This document shows, piece after piece, positions 21,090-34,404 of a DNA stretch of 64,000 nucleotides (position 1 is its first letter; each line of letters starts with the position of its first letter). Below the pieces are notes generated by a model that was given only the letters and a program-made list of their open reading frames with translations, searched no databases and was not told where the DNA came from. The DNA is taken from positions 490,006-554,005 of the forward strand of contig PUQB01000084.1 in assembly GCA_003024785.1 (NCBI GenBank), written 5' to 3'. The position numbers and the translations under genes were made by a program. Source of the DNA: Selaginella tamariscina (lineage: Eukaryota > Streptophyta > Lycopodiopsida > Selaginellales > Selaginellaceae).

Positions 21090-22563
21090 TGTCGTGTTAT
21101 AGTTGTTGATCAACTCAAGAAGGAATATGCTGATCTTTTCAACTTCGACTTGTCATCTGGGACCAAGATTGTGACATGCCACCTTATTCCAACTGGAGAT
21201 GCTAGGCCAATCAAGGTACCTATTCGGTGTCGGTCACCAAAGGATCTCAAGATCTTATGAGCGAATGTTAAAGAGATATTGGAGAAGGGTGTTATCTGGA
21301 AATCTCGAAGTCCTTGGGCGTGCGAACCTCGCCTTGTGATGAAGCCTGATGGGAGCGTTTGATTCTGCATTGACTATCTCCATTAAATGAGGTAACCATC
21401 TCATATGTGTGCCCACTTCCTCATACTGCAGACCTTTTGGATCAACTGGGGCAAAGCCGTTGGTTCACCAAGTTAAATCTCGCATTTGGATATTGGCAAG
21501 TTTTGATGGCTGACATGGACATTCCACTTTTCGGACACTATTTGACCTATACGAGTTCTTGGTGATGCCTTTTGGTTTGAGTAATGCTTCAGCAACTTTC
21601 CAGCGTATGATGGACGAGGTTCTTTGTGACATGCCGGAGGTGACTGCCAATTTCATCAATAATGTTTTGATCAATTTGGATGGAACGTGGGAGGAGCATG
21701 TCAGTGGTGTACGTAAGGTTTTGGATCGGCTGCGGGAAGTTAGTTTGAAGTTGAAGCCATCTAAGTGTGGTTTGGATCAAAGGACACCACTTATCGGATT
21801 ATTGCATTTCACGTAAAAGATTTGCAAGTCATCCTGACAAACTAGTTCAGTTTTGAAGTTCCCTACACCAAAAGTGTGTGAATGATGTTGCAACGCTTTT
21901 CTTGGCAAGGTACAATATCTAGGTCGTTTTGTGGATCATTTTTAAGATCGTACTGCACCATTGCACGCGTTGTTGAAATCGTTAATGACTTCTTTTGTTT
22001 GGTCTAAGGATTGCAAGCAGGCATTTGCAGATCTTAAAGAGTTGTTAACGACTCCTCCAATTTTGGCGTACCTGGATTACACCCATCCTTTCATCTTGTG
22101 TGTAGATGCTTCTGACATCGACATATTGATGGAGGAGAGTACGAGTGTTCCTGGCCAACGACATCCCATTGTGTACATCAGTCGTACATTGCAGCCAATA
22201 GAGGTGAATTACTCCACGACAAAAAAGGAGTGTTTATCAGCAGTTTGGGGTTTTGAGAAGCTCCATGCCTACTTGCATGGTTTGCGGACGTTGTTGGAAG
22301 GCGATCATGCAACAGTCACTTCGTTGTTAAAGCAGAAGAATTTGATTGGTCATACTACTTGGTGGGCCTTGAAACTTCAAATTTACGACTTTGAAGTTGT
22401 TCATTGCCCAGGAAGTTCCATGGCTGATGCTGATGCTCTTTCTCGGGCTCCTCTTCCACCTTCTCTCTTTTCTGTTGCCCCAGAGGAACCAGTTGTTCCA
22501 GCTTCATTAGACTTTTTGGACAAAGATTCCGTACCATCAGTAATTGTTGTGTTTGACGTTTAG
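21090..22563 (+). pseudogene. Reverse transcriptase and RNase H of the short-LTR gypsy element
   Basis: EYADLFNFDLSSGTKIVTCH and SRSPWACEPRLVMKPDGS mark the start of reverse transcriptase. MPFGLSNASATFQRMMDEVL is the palm. RLREVSLKLKPSKC precedes the thumb. RNase H reads FILCVDASDIDILMEE, then ERQ-like PVYISRTLQPIEVNYSTTKK and ECLSAVWGFEKLHAYLHG. Fossil. Confidence 0.85.
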
Positions 22564-22587
22564 TGTCCACAGAATGCAGAGTTAGAA

Positions 22588-23925
22588 TTGCCATCTTTGG
22601 ATGAGGTTCAGAAAGCTCAAAAGGTTGAGCCGTGGATTCGAAGGCTTCGTGATGGGTTTGAGAAGATTCTGCATCACTTGCTGATGACTTGCCTTTCATG
22701 CATTTACATTCGCAGTATCGCCTTTAGGATAACCTTCTTTATTTTGTGGGGACTAATCCAAATGATCCTTTACAGTTAGTGGTGCCTTCAGTCTTCATTC
22801 CACGCTTCCTCCATGCTTACCATGACTCTTCTATTCTTGGCAGGCACATGGGACATTGTCGTGTGATGGAGAAGCTGCACAGATCTTTCTATTGGCCGGA
22901 GTTGCGAGGAGATGTGATTTGATATGTGCGTAACTGTATGTGGTGCCAAGCTCACAATACTCCCCCATGTGCTTCGGAAGGACGGTTGGAGTCAATTGCA
23001 GTTTCTCGTCCGTTTGAGTTGGTGGCATTTGATTTGATGGGACCTTTTTCGCGGTCAATTGCTGGCAACGAGTACGTTATTATTGCTTCTGATTACTTAA
23101 CTCGTTGGGTAGAAGCTAGTGCTCTTGCTAGTGCAACTACTTCTCCAGTTGGTTAATTTCTCCTTAATTGGTTTGTGTTTCAGCATTCTTGTCCAGAACA
23201 AATTCTCTCGGATAATGGTCCTGCATTTATGGCTGAGGCATTTCATGTTTTGACATTTCGACTAGGGATATGCCACACTTTCACAAGTGCTTATCATCCT
23301 TAAATAGATGGTGTAGTGGAACGGCTCGTCATAAGGAACTTTCAACATTCGGATTATGATGATTATATGCCGTCTCTCCGATATGCTTATGTCACTGGAG
23401 TTCAAAGTTCCATTGGTACTTCCCCATATAAGCTCTTATATGGTCATGACCCGGTGTTGCCAATAGAGTTGGGTTTGCCTTCTCAGTTACTGCGAGTTGC
23501 TGATGCTAGGTCGTGGGATCGGTATCTGACGAGCATTCTTCCATTGGTTCATGCGGAGTCAGCAGAACACTTGGGCCACATACAAGTAGGACAAGAACAA
23601 CGCTACAACTTACATCATCGTCCTCCTGCGGAGTACAAGGTTGATGAACTGGTGTTGGTTCATTTTCCCAAGCTTACAATACATGGTTTAGCTAAGAATT
23701 TCCTTCCTTAGTGGAAAGGACCGTATCGAGTGCTTTGGCAAGTAGGGCCATAGGTTTATGAGGTTCGGCATGACATTCAACCCAATCCTCCAGAGATTAT
23801 ACATGTGCAACAGTTGAAGCATTTTGTGCAATGGGAACAAGTTGTACCGCCTATAGATCCACCAGTGCCTCCTCCTGATGTTCCTCAAGATCCAGGCCCA
23901 TTTACAAAAGAACCCTAACCAACTT
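22588..23925 (+). pseudogene. Integrase of the short-LTR gypsy element
   Basis: The zinc-binding region has HDSSILGRHMGHCRVMEKLH-like and WPELRGDV sequence with CMWCQAHN. The core includes FELVAFDLMGPFSRSIAGNE and YVIIASDYLTRWVEASALAS. The later part reads YAYVTGVQSSIGTSPYKLLY and HDPVLPIELGLPSQLL. It ends with a proline-rich tail and the polypurine tract GAGAGGAGGGGA. Fossil. Confidence 0.85.
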
Positions 23926-23950
23926 ACACCCTTCCGAGAGGAGGGGATGA

Positions 23951-24093
23951 TGTAAGATCCACATGTACGGCTGCATATGCACATATTATTATTAGCATAG
24001 TGAATTTTGATAACCGTCAAATTGGATTTAATCTGGACCACACACTCTTGTATATAAGTTGGATATACACATTTCTAAATTTGGAGCTCTACA
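23951..24093 (+). repeat. 3' LTR of the short-LTR gypsy element
   Basis: TGTAAGATCCACATG to GAGCTCTACA, directly after the polypurine tract, followed by AACAG. It shares TATATAAGTTGG with the 5' LTR. Confidence 0.82.
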
Positions 24094-24097
24094 AACA

Positions 24098-25305
24098 GAA
24101 ATAAACTCTATTTAGATTATATATTGTGTGAAAGATATATTAAATATTATAAAATTGTAATAATGAGTATAATTCCATTTTAATAATAATAACCTAAGAT
24201 AAATATAAAGAAAATTCATATCCAATTTTTATTTTCAGGATGTTTTTTCAACGTGTATTTAAAATATTTTATAATGCATGTGTATTATATATTTGTACAC
24301 ATGTATATAGATGTGCACAAATATATACACTGTGCATGTATACTTTCGCACACCGGTTGCAACTAACATGACATACACACAACAACACACACCCATACAA
24401 GCATGCACACACACACACACACATAGCATTTTTCTGTTACTGAGATGTGCACTTCACACACACACAGCACCAGCTTGTAGCATTGAATCAATACCAATAT
24501 ATGTTTATCAGTTATTTTTACCATATTATTAGTATTTATACGTTTTAAACTTTGAATTTTAATAGCAAAAATTTCAGCATTGCAGAGCACTAAACTAAAT
24601 AAGATTAATTATTATTTTTATTTAAAATACAATATATTGCATATTATATATCTTTAATTTTATACATTTGTAGATTAAGATATTAATAATATTTACAATT
24701 ATATATATTTATCTTGTGTACTAAACAGTTTCCAGCTCAGCCTTTATTGTAAGGTTTGATATTAAATTTTACCATTTGAAGAAATACCAAAGCACTTACA
24801 CACACATATATATAGACACACACACATATATACATACCTATCTATACATTTGCATGTTTATATACCTCTATAACACGTGTATGTTATAAATGAATGTAAA
24901 GTGTTATTAATTAGTATTAATTTATAATCTTTTATGTTAAAAAAGTGTTCTAATTCTTAACATCCACGATAAAACACTACAAAGTGTTTATTGAGGTTAA
25001 GTTTTAAGATTTTAAGTTTTAAACCACTTCATTCATAAATTTTATGAAATTTTGTTATGACTATTACATAGTTCAGTGTCTCCAATATTTGTTACAAACC
25101 GTTCCGTTCTAAAGTATGAAAACCATTTACACACGCACACATATACATACATATAATGTCTTCAACTCTATGCACTAATACACCAGAAGAGCATCTTTAC
25201 TGTATATATTACCTCTTTTATAATATACTATTTATATCATTATATAAGTAAAATATATAAATATATATGTATATGCATGTATATAGATATAGGTAGCTTA
25301 CAGTT

Positions 25306-25357
<52 letters not shown>

Positions 25358-25461
25358 TCTGTGTGTGTGTGTGTGTGTGTGTGTGTCTGTATACATACAT
25401 ACCGAAACCAATAATGTAGCACCACCCACGGTGAGTTTTGTTCTTCTGCGCATGTGCTTGT

Positions 25462-25511
<50 letters not shown>

Positions 25512-26882
25512 TCATTCTTATCATGAATGCATCAATTTTATATATATGCACATATGTATTACATAATTGTTTTGATATATATAGTAACATGCTCTTTTGG
25601 TTTTATTGGGATTATATATAATATATTATATAGATGTATTATAATACATTAATATACATGGCATGTAATAGATTAAATAAGCTTAATTATTTTTATTTAG
25701 AATACAATATATATACATCTAATATGATGTATACTCATTGGTGTATTAGCACATAAAAGCATGAACATGTGTGTGTGTGTGTGTGTGTTACATACAATAT
25801 GTGTATAACAAATATTGAATTAAAAGAATGAATTCAAACATTCAGATACATAATTTTATATGTTTAAAATTTGGTAATAATGAATAGTTTAATGTACGCC
25901 AAGTGGATATACATAGATGTGTGAAACTTTATAGTACTTATATATATAATTAGGTTCAAAGCTTATAGAATATTCAATAAATGATAAATAATGATATTAA
26001 CAAGAAGATAAAGAGACTTATATTCAACGAATATCCAATTAAAAGGAATATAGTGTAATTAAAATGTGTTATGAGTTTATAAATGTGCACAACTATATAT
26101 AGTATCTGCTATTTTCCATAACATTAAAAGTAAAGATGATTGGAATTAACATCTGCATCTCATTATGTTTGAACTTAAATTTAGTATTAATTCAAAGTTT
26201 ACTAAAACTTATAAACTAAACTCGTAAGGAGTATAAAACTGAAGTAATATAAAGTTTTAATTATTTATAAAAATTTAGGTATATAACATATTAGGCTTCA
26301 ATCACATTGGATAAAGTGTTGACTATAGAATAACAGAAAGATGCTGTATGTGTGTGTGCATGTGCATGTGTGCGTGTGTTTATATATGTGCATGATTTAA
26401 ACTTCAAAACCAAATGCTAAGTTTTAGCATTACAGCACACTTGATGCCACGTATTAGACGTTGTGTGTGTGTTTGAATACAATAACAAAAATATGTACAT
26501 ACACATCATACAAACAACACACGTGTGTGTACGTGTCTTTGTATGGACTACAATTAGCTTAATATACATTTAAATACCCAAGCAAGAAGCGAATATGTGC
26601 GCTGTAACTAGTACTACATATTCATCAGAAAGAAAAATAGCTCATAAAAATGTAAAGTGTGTTAGATATTACTAATTAGTATTGATATATACCTTTTTGC
26701 ATATTTAAGTAAAGATCTTTAACTTCATGTTTTATATACATGGTCCTGACAAACTAAAGAATTTATGGAATCTGTTTATGAATATTACATGTTCATTTAA
26801 ACTTATAGTTACATAAAATATTGAATTCAATGGTTCCAAAAATTGTTATGTACTAATGCACCATACACACACACTGAAAGAG
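24098..26882. other. AT-rich intergenic DNA with microsatellites
   Basis: No gene is seen. It holds (CA)n at about 24370-24425, (TA)n at 25302-25350 and 25463-25508, (GT)n at 25362-25386 and 25767-25789, and mixed TA/CA/GT tracts near 26340-26390 and 26460-26540. Open frames of H, T and Y runs come only from these repeats. Confidence 0.65.
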
Positions 26883-27130
26883 GACGTTCAAACAAAAATG
26901 GGAATCTCTGTAGTCTCAAATTTTTAATAATTAATAATTTTAACTATTTAATTAATATTTAAAATAAATTAATCTTTATTTTAGGAATATTATAATTTAT
27001 TTCTAATCTATTTACTTTTTTAATTTATTTCAATTTCATTTATTGTGTTTAATTCATATAATTTAATAATTAATAAATTATTAGTTACTTTCATTTTATC
27101 GTTCTATACCCATTTTTGTTTGAAGGTGTC
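26883..27130. mobile_element. MITE-like element with imperfect terminal inverted repeats
   Basis: The left end reads GACGTTCAAACAAAAATGGG and the right end, in reverse complement, GACACCTTCAAACAAAAATG. They match over about 18 bases. The roughly 210-base interior is over 80 percent A+T by eye and has no coding potential. A target duplication was not clear. Family unknown. Confidence 0.6.
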
Positions 27131-28670
27131 ATTTCTAACGTATTAATACATTAGTATAAAGTTTAGCATATCTATATTTGTATTTACGATATGTTTACGC
27201 ATGTATGTGTAGTAGATGTATATGAATATACATTCAGCTGCCTGTACAACAACCATACTTATATGATGGAATATAACAGCCAAGATACATCTAAGGTTTT
27301 TATACGCTCTTCATAACAGGTAAACTATATACAGTTTATAGGCAGTTTTGTAGGTAAATTAGTTTTTATTTATATGAAAGAATTAATCATAATCTGCTTT
27401 AAATCATCCCGTTGCTACTATGTTATGATATACAAATGTTATATTTAATATATCATATATCATACATACATGTACACACCCTATATGTGCTTATTGTTAA
27501 AGTTAAATATTTTAGAAAAGTGTTATAATTGTGGAGCATATGCTTGTTATGCCTGTTATAGAGAGAGAACTCTATAAGCATAGGATTATCATTTTTCGCC
27601 TATTGCTATTGTATATAAATGCTGTTGTAGAGGGTAAAGTTTACTCGCACAAAAACGGTTTTTGAACGTGATTAGCATGTTATAAATTGTATCCAAGGTT
27701 AATATAGTGAGAGCTAATTGTAGGTAGATTATATTTTTATATATACATATGCATGTCTAGTCTTATCATGAATGAATAGCGTTTATATATATGCATATAT
27801 GTATTACATAATAATTAAAATATATAAAGTAAATATGCTCTTTTGATGTATAGAAGAGTTGAAGACGTGAACATGTATTTATATACAATGGTTTGTAAAT
27901 AAATATTGTTTACAGAAAAAATTCATACATTAAACTCAATAATATACATACATTTAGTAATAATAAATTCATAGAATAACGATAATAAAAAATTAATCAC
28001 TGATTCTCATTTGTCTATGTACTTTCTTCATTCTCCTGTGATGATACAATTTCACCAGTGTGAACATACGTACATGCATGCATGTGTATGCACGTGTGTT
28101 GGAGAGAGAGATTGAACATCATGTGCTTCTGCTTAATGCACTTGCATCTATATATATTGATATATCTATGTTTATACATTATAAAACTTTGTATATAACA
28201 GTGACAATTCCGAGAGTGCGATTGAGAGGGAGTTATTCTAAAGAGTGTGCGGTTGTATAACTGTTTGTACAAATTTGTATATTAAATGGTAAATGTTACG
28301 AAATGAAAGTAAAATCTAAAAATGTCCATGTCAAATACCAGTTTTGAAGCCTTATGTCACGTCCTCGACGCTGAAGATATTCATGTATAAATATATGTTA
28401 CATAGATATTACTGTGGTGAGGATATTGTAAGAAGCTTCACATTATGTTTTATGAAAAATAAAAAGAATGTTTATATAAATTATTTTTGAATAAAATTTA
28501 AGAAAATTTGCTTTATGCTATTACTATTTTCATTTTTTATTTAAACAAATATTTATGTTCTAGACTTAACACAGAGGGTGTATTTATTTGAAGTTCTCTT
28601 CGACTTTATAAAATTAATGCAAAAGGTAATAAATTTGCACCTTCTTAGGGCCCTGCAGTATATTAGTGTT
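27131..28670. other. AT-rich intergenic DNA, nothing recognised
   Basis: No gene, RNA or element end seen. Short frames on both strands near 28015-28272 show no family motif. Confidence 0.5.
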
Positions 28671-28679
28671 AATGATGGG

Positions 28680-29500
28680 ATAGAACTTATAATCTTCTAG
28701 AGATATACACCATCTTTGATGCATAAAATTCTAAAGTCATTTATGAAGCAAAATTTATAACCTTATAAAATCATACATCATCATGAACGCTGAGGATGGT
28801 ATATGGATTTTAAAAAATGTGAATTCATAAAGATTATGAATTTGATTTATTTTCAATATATAATATTAATTTTACTTTAAAAGTAATTGAACTTACAACT
28901 TTTTGAAGTTATGCACCATTATATTTGAACTTGTAACTTTTTAAGGTTATACACCATTGTACAACCTTAAAGAACTACAAATTTAACTATTTTTCAATGT
29001 ATAGTAATAACTTTGTCTTCAGAAAAATCAAACTTACAACTTTTTTTTAAAGGTACAATATTAACTTCATTTTAATAAAGTTTTGAATTTGTAATTGTTT
29101 AGAAGCATTACTATTATGTAATTTCAGAAGGTTGGGAATTTGAACTTCATTAAGAAGTTAATATAAATATAAAACTCACAACTTTTTTGGGCCATGTACT
29201 ATGTATATGCATAATTTAATTTTTTTAAATACATATATTGATTAATTAAGATTAATACAAGAGGTGTTTCAATATAATACATTAACAAAGAATCAAATTC
29301 ACAACTTTTTAGGCCATGTACCATGCACTAATACATTTTATCTATATGCATAATTTAATTAATTAAGGTTAATACAAGAGGTGTTTTAATATAATAGATT
29401 AATAAAGAATTGGCTATGTACCAAACATTTCATCTATATGCATTTTTAAATACATATATAATTAATTAAGGTTAATACAAGGGGTGTTTTAAAACACATT
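28680..29500 (+). repeat. Decayed repeat with a recurring ACTTACAACTTTTT...TATG.ACCAT motif
   Basis: The motif recurs near 28687, 28750, 28882, 28928, 29030, 29177 and 29301. From about 29190 the motif is part of a longer unit (about 110 bases) that includes ATATGCATAATTTAATT and GGTTAATACAAGAGGTGTTT and repeats about three times to 29490. Confidence 0.65.
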
Positions 29501-32400
29501 TGTTTCAAGTTAATATATAAGTGATTAATATTCTTGATTCATATAAGACAAGCAAGGTAACTTTAAACCAATTTATGTGATAACATTGTAAAATGTTTTA
29601 TTTATAATATTAAAATTAATTAGTTAATAACTGATTTTAACTAGTAATGTTAAGTATTAATAATCTATTGTAACATATTATACTCATTATTGGCGATGTG
29701 TAATAAGTAAATAATGTAAGCTTAATTTATGCATATGCGTATGTATTATATTAAAGCAGCACAAACAAAATAGTTTAACAATAAAATATCCTACCTAGTA
29801 CATTAAAACGATTGTGTTGATATAAGCAATTATAATGGTAACTAACTATAAATTAAAATGTGATAAAAACAGGTGTAAAATGTGGCTATGTATGTGGTTT
29901 TTAAATTTATTATCATATTTTAGTGACTATTCATATTCATGCGATACTACTTATTCGTTATCCTTCAAAAGTTATATTATCGTGTCATCAATTGTACTAG
30001 TGAGTTGCACTTTTCTTGTGCACTCACCATCCAATAAGTGTTAGGATCTTGTTTGTTAAAATGTACTAATTATGGGGAGTAGGCATCAATAGTTTTACCT
30101 TAAATATCTTCCACCTTTGAACCATAAAAATAATCACGCAAAGTGAGATCTTTACAACTAAATGACATCATTCGAATCCACTCACACATATCCTTCCTCT
30201 ATTTTGTTGCATAGTAGAAAATGCCCTACTTTTGACCAGTTTTGCTTGGTATTTTGTTGAATTGTAGCAGGCACCAACACTATCTAACCATTCAAAGTAC
30301 ATTCTTCCAACCACTGTAAATCTACTGCACACCTCTTGACATTGCTTGACTCTTGACAAAACCTTCTTTCAAACCTTCTCTTGTCTACACTTCTACCATA
30401 TCCCCCTTGTACAACCATATTGGGCTACCTTCCCCTGCTTTTAGAATGGAAAGGAAATTAACTTACAAGTGACAATTTCCAGAGCAATGTCGAAACCCTT
30501 TTTGATCATGACATGATTGTTACGAGGAATGATGCAAATCTCCTAAAGATATCCTCCACACAAAATACATGTTGCGTCGAAAAGGCACTCATCCAGGTGC
30601 CAAAATCTGCATTCCTATTGCTTCAGGAATCACATGATGAGATGTCCGTTGGTGACAATGATACCTACTTTATATAATACAAAACTCTCTCCTATAATAA
30701 ACATATTAACAGTCTCTATTTTTGTATAGTCTTTGAACAAATTGCTGCTTGATAATTGGAGCGGCCCACAATAACTTCATGTGGAAGCCCTTTTACACAG
30801 GTGAAAACAAGTCATGTTGAGGACTGGTCATATTGTCAACTTGACTTGAGAACTTACAAGCTTGTCATATATACTTGTCAATTGCTTGATGTATATATAT
30901 GAACTTCACATATATATATATTAATTGTGCAAAGCATATATATTAACTGGCTGCAGGAGAGGTGAGCCTTGTTTGCTTCGAATGACTTGGAAACCAATGC
31001 AAACTGAGTTAACGAGAGAATACTTGATTTGATATGCCTGCCAGTGTGAGTAAACCTTAGAAAAGGATGCTAACGTGGTAGAGATGTGGTATTTACAAGC
31101 GTATCTTATTTGTATAAAAGATATGTTTGTGCGGTTTTGAGTAACTGTTGTTTATATAATAGAGAAACATTCTAGCCATGCATTTTTATTTTTTGTAAAT
31201 ATATATAAATACGTTTTGTCTTAACAAAAGTAAACCTAAGGGGTGTGCGTAAGTGTATTCTAGTATATTTTGTTGTAAATATCAGTAATATATTTACGTA
31301 AGGTTAGATTCCTTAATGTAAGTAATCATGTTCTAGTTTAAATTCAACACCAGTAAAGTATATTATGTAAGGTATCTATATACAGATTCCTTAATGTGAA
31401 GTATACAAGGAAAATCTGGTTTAAAATATTCCAGATAATAATGTTTGGGTTTCTTCTCTTAAAACAAAAGTAAAAACTTTTGTTAAAAGACTGAACTTTA
31501 ACATAAGTTTATTAATATAACAAATATTATGGGAAATATTTATGCATTTTATTAAGGCTAGTTTGGATACTTAAACATATAGCTAAGAAAAGATAAATAT
31601 AATATGAAAGAGTTTGTTTTTATACAAGCTTCACATAAGATATTTAATATTGTCTAATTGTAATTTTTTTAAAGAAAAATTATTGACAATAGATATGTGT
31701 ACTTTTAACAGGGCACTAAGAAAAATAAACTAAATATTAGGAGTTATGTTTCTTTATATGTGCATCTCATTTCTCCATAAAGACACTAATAGTAAATCGA
31801 CTTATAGAAATTCATAAAATGAGTTTAAATTACAATGAAATTGTATTTGGTTTAAGTACGATATATATAAAATATTAAAATGAGCATATTATAAAGAATA
31901 ATAATAAATATACCCACAAACTACACTCTTAAATTCTATGAACTAATAAATAGTTCTGACTTGGGATAACTTAATTCATTTTAGATTAATGTGGATACAT
32001 AGCTTTACTAAAAAGTTTTATAATTAGTAAATAAGGATTATTATTGCTGCTATTATTAACATAATATAATTTAAATTAATAGCTTTATTCAAAAGCTACA
32101 GTTTAATTTAATGGGTACAATAAATGTTATTCCTATGTTCTATTTTGAAAAATGACTTAAGAAAATAATAAGTCTGTATATATAAAAAAATTTAAATATT
32201 CCAAAACTTCAATCTCATGTTATATGAACTAATTAATAGTTCTTACTTAGGAAAACATATTAAGCTATTAAATAATCCAATTTAAAATAATATGGATAAT
32301 AATTTATGACTTTACTAGAAGATTTTGTGAAAATTAATATAAGAGGCTTAGGAATTAGAGTACGTGAACTCTAATAATTTATTATAATTATTATTACTAT
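29501..32400. other. Intergenic DNA; one less AT-rich island of unknown origin
   Basis: Mostly AT-rich with no recognisable gene. About 30045-31030 has a more balanced base composition than its surroundings. A minus-strand frame there (30168-30359, with FTVVGRMYFEWLDSVGACYN) matched no family I know. It may be an old element or gene fragment. Confidence 0.4.
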
Positions 32401-32401
32401 T

Positions 32402-32960
32402 ACTCCGCAAAGAACAGCTTGTTGTGGTTACAGTCAAAAAGTATTGAGATGATTATGTTGGCCTTTTGAGGGTTTTATTGGCAGACAATAATACTGGGGA
32501 TCTAAGTATTTTATCTAACCACCAGAGAAAATGTGCATTTTAGCCCCGCCCTTAAATATAAGTTCCAAGGGTATTTCTGGAGAATTCTTCTTAAATGCAA
32601 TATTGTTGAAGCAGTACATATTCATATGAGCGTCGTATTTTGCTCGGTAACCAAGAGCTTTTTCAAGGTGCACTTTGATATCTTCAATTATTCTAGACGG
32701 TAATAGTGAGTAAGTACTTCCAGTGTCGAGAGTAACTGGCACAAAAAAAAGCAATTCCGTCTAATTCTATGAACACAGAAAATAAAACAAAATCAGCAAA
32801 CCTTCAAAGTTAACAGTAATGTTCATGGTAACATATATTCTTGACAAAGTGACAAGTGCTTTTATGTCCTCCAAACTCTTTTACGATCGTTGTGGATCAT
32901 AGTAATGGTTAGAGAACAGCTTTGTGTCTTCTCCAATTTTAAGAAAGCTTGAATTTTTAA
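32402..32960 (-). pseudogene. 3' fragment of a nepenthesin-like aspartyl protease
   Basis: Contains most of exon 3 (about 32402-32740, minus) with the second active-site motif TLDTGSTYSLLPSRIIEDIK and YCFNNIAFKKNSPEIPLEL, an intron, and the 3' part of exon 2 (about 32810-32955). Exon 1 and the start of exon 2 are missing; at about 32960 the sequence passes into a hAT-like fragment. Exon 2 also differs from the other copies by small changes. Its exon 3 keeps a frame around the YLDPQYYC segment that both larger copies have lost, so the three copies decayed separately. Confidence 0.82.
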
Positions 32961-32964
32961 ACAT

Positions 32965-34400
32965 CAAAAGAAAAAAACTACAATAAACAACTAGCATGTG
33001 AAAGTTGTATTTTGTTGTTAAGATTACTAGAAAGCCTTTAGAATTGTATGAACAAATTTCCTATACAACATTATTTAAGGAGTGATTAAATATTCCATAC
33101 TTGAATAATACTTTTGTTATGAAATGATTTAAGGCAAATTGTTTGGAATTAACTAATTATGAATGTGAAGAATTCACATTGATTTTTTATTATTTTGAAT
33201 GATAACATAAATAAAAGATTAAAAAGTCATTTGATAATATACATGGAATTACTAATTGATGCTAAAGATTATGCAATAGTATTTGGTAAGTTGTTTAAAA
33301 TAAAAAATGGCACAACAAAGTTAAAATACGATGCAATTTAGAAATTAATAATGGACATGGGGATAAATACAAAAAAGTTTGTGAGGATTAGTGTGGCTAG
33401 CTATAGTGCCATGCAAGGTATCAAGAAAGGCTTTGTAACTTCATTGAAAGTATATTTATCACATTTCTATTTTATGCATTGTATTGTTTATAAGAAAAAC
33501 TTGGCAATTGACCAATCTGTGTAAACATTTATATAATTAAGAGCAATTGATAACTTGTATAGAATTATGTATTATTGATTTCATGTTTCAACATTCCTAA
33601 AATTAAGAGTAATTAATAATTTATATAAAACTATGTATTCTCGACTTTATGCTTCATGAAAGATACTAAATGATTTTAAGTTTGTTGAGGCTTGTTATAA
33701 TATGTTTAAGAAAGTATTCTTTATGTTCATGTTATTAAATATTTTGTCAAGGGGTGAACCTATGGAAATAATACATGTTCTTCTTACAAAGTTTAAAAAC
33801 GGAAATCTCTCTATATATGCTCAATTGATAATGTATGGAGTTCAAAATTTTATTCACTTTTTAATTAGTGTTTTAATAAAATGAATATTTTAAATGTAAT
33901 GTTTCATATTAAGTTATGTTGAATTGGCAATTAGAAACTTAAGAAATAAGTTTTTGTTGTTTGGAAATGGCAAAAAAAATAAATTAAGATACATGCCACT
34001 TGAAAATGCTTATTTTGAGCACACACCTACTTTTGTTAATTATATGACATTGGGAAAGAAAGTAATTGAAAAAATCATTTAAAATATAAAAGAAAGGTTA
34101 GAAAATGATAAATCTCAATTTGATGCTACAACATTATTTAGTCATAAGCATTATCCTATGTATGTTTTTGAGTTGGAGTACCAAACTTAACTTTAAAATG
34201 GTTTGACATCTTATTGTAAACTTTTTGAAACTCGATAAATAAAAAGTATACGAAGGAGAACTTGATTCTTTCATTTGCACATTGTAGAATTCTTTTGAAA
34301 GTTTGGGTTGTGAAAATGTTTGTAGAATGATTAAACAATGTGCATAGGTTTTCTTACATTGATATGAAGTTTTAGAGTATTTTAATGGTGATTTTTGTTA
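32965..34400 (+). pseudogene. hAT-like transposase fragment, copy 1
   Basis: The plus strand reads MDMGINTKKFVRISVASYSA then MQGIKKGFVTSLKVYLSHFY and KKNLAIDQSV. This resembles the SDGA..M.G...G......(H).IHC..H...L region of hAT transposases with DUF4371. A two-copy tandem duplication of about 66 bases (33536-33600, 33602-33665) is unique to this copy. Many stops. Related fragments lie at 43460-43980 (minus) and 50790-52140 (plus). The family call rests on this one motif region. Confidence 0.6.
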
Positions 34401-34404
34401 ACAA

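Larger units (their letters stand above)
19298..24093 (+). mobile_element. Short-LTR Ty3/gypsy element
   Basis: LTRs of about 160 (19298-19457) and 143 bases (23951-24093) start TGTAAGATCCAC and end CTCACA or CTACA. AACA flanks both ends (19294-19297 and 24094-24097), a likely short target duplication. Gag-like sequence, protease, reverse transcriptase, RNase H and integrase follow in gypsy order. No zinc knuckle or chromodomain was recognised. Broken in many places, roughly ten or more. LTR divergence is visibly higher than in the inner element at 728-6494, so it is probably older. Confidence 0.85.

Noticed and set aside
25240-25590. Histidine/threonine/tyrosine-rich proteins (also 24311-24532 and 58656-59081)
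   Set aside because: They are readings through (CA)n, (GT)n and (TA)n microsatellites.
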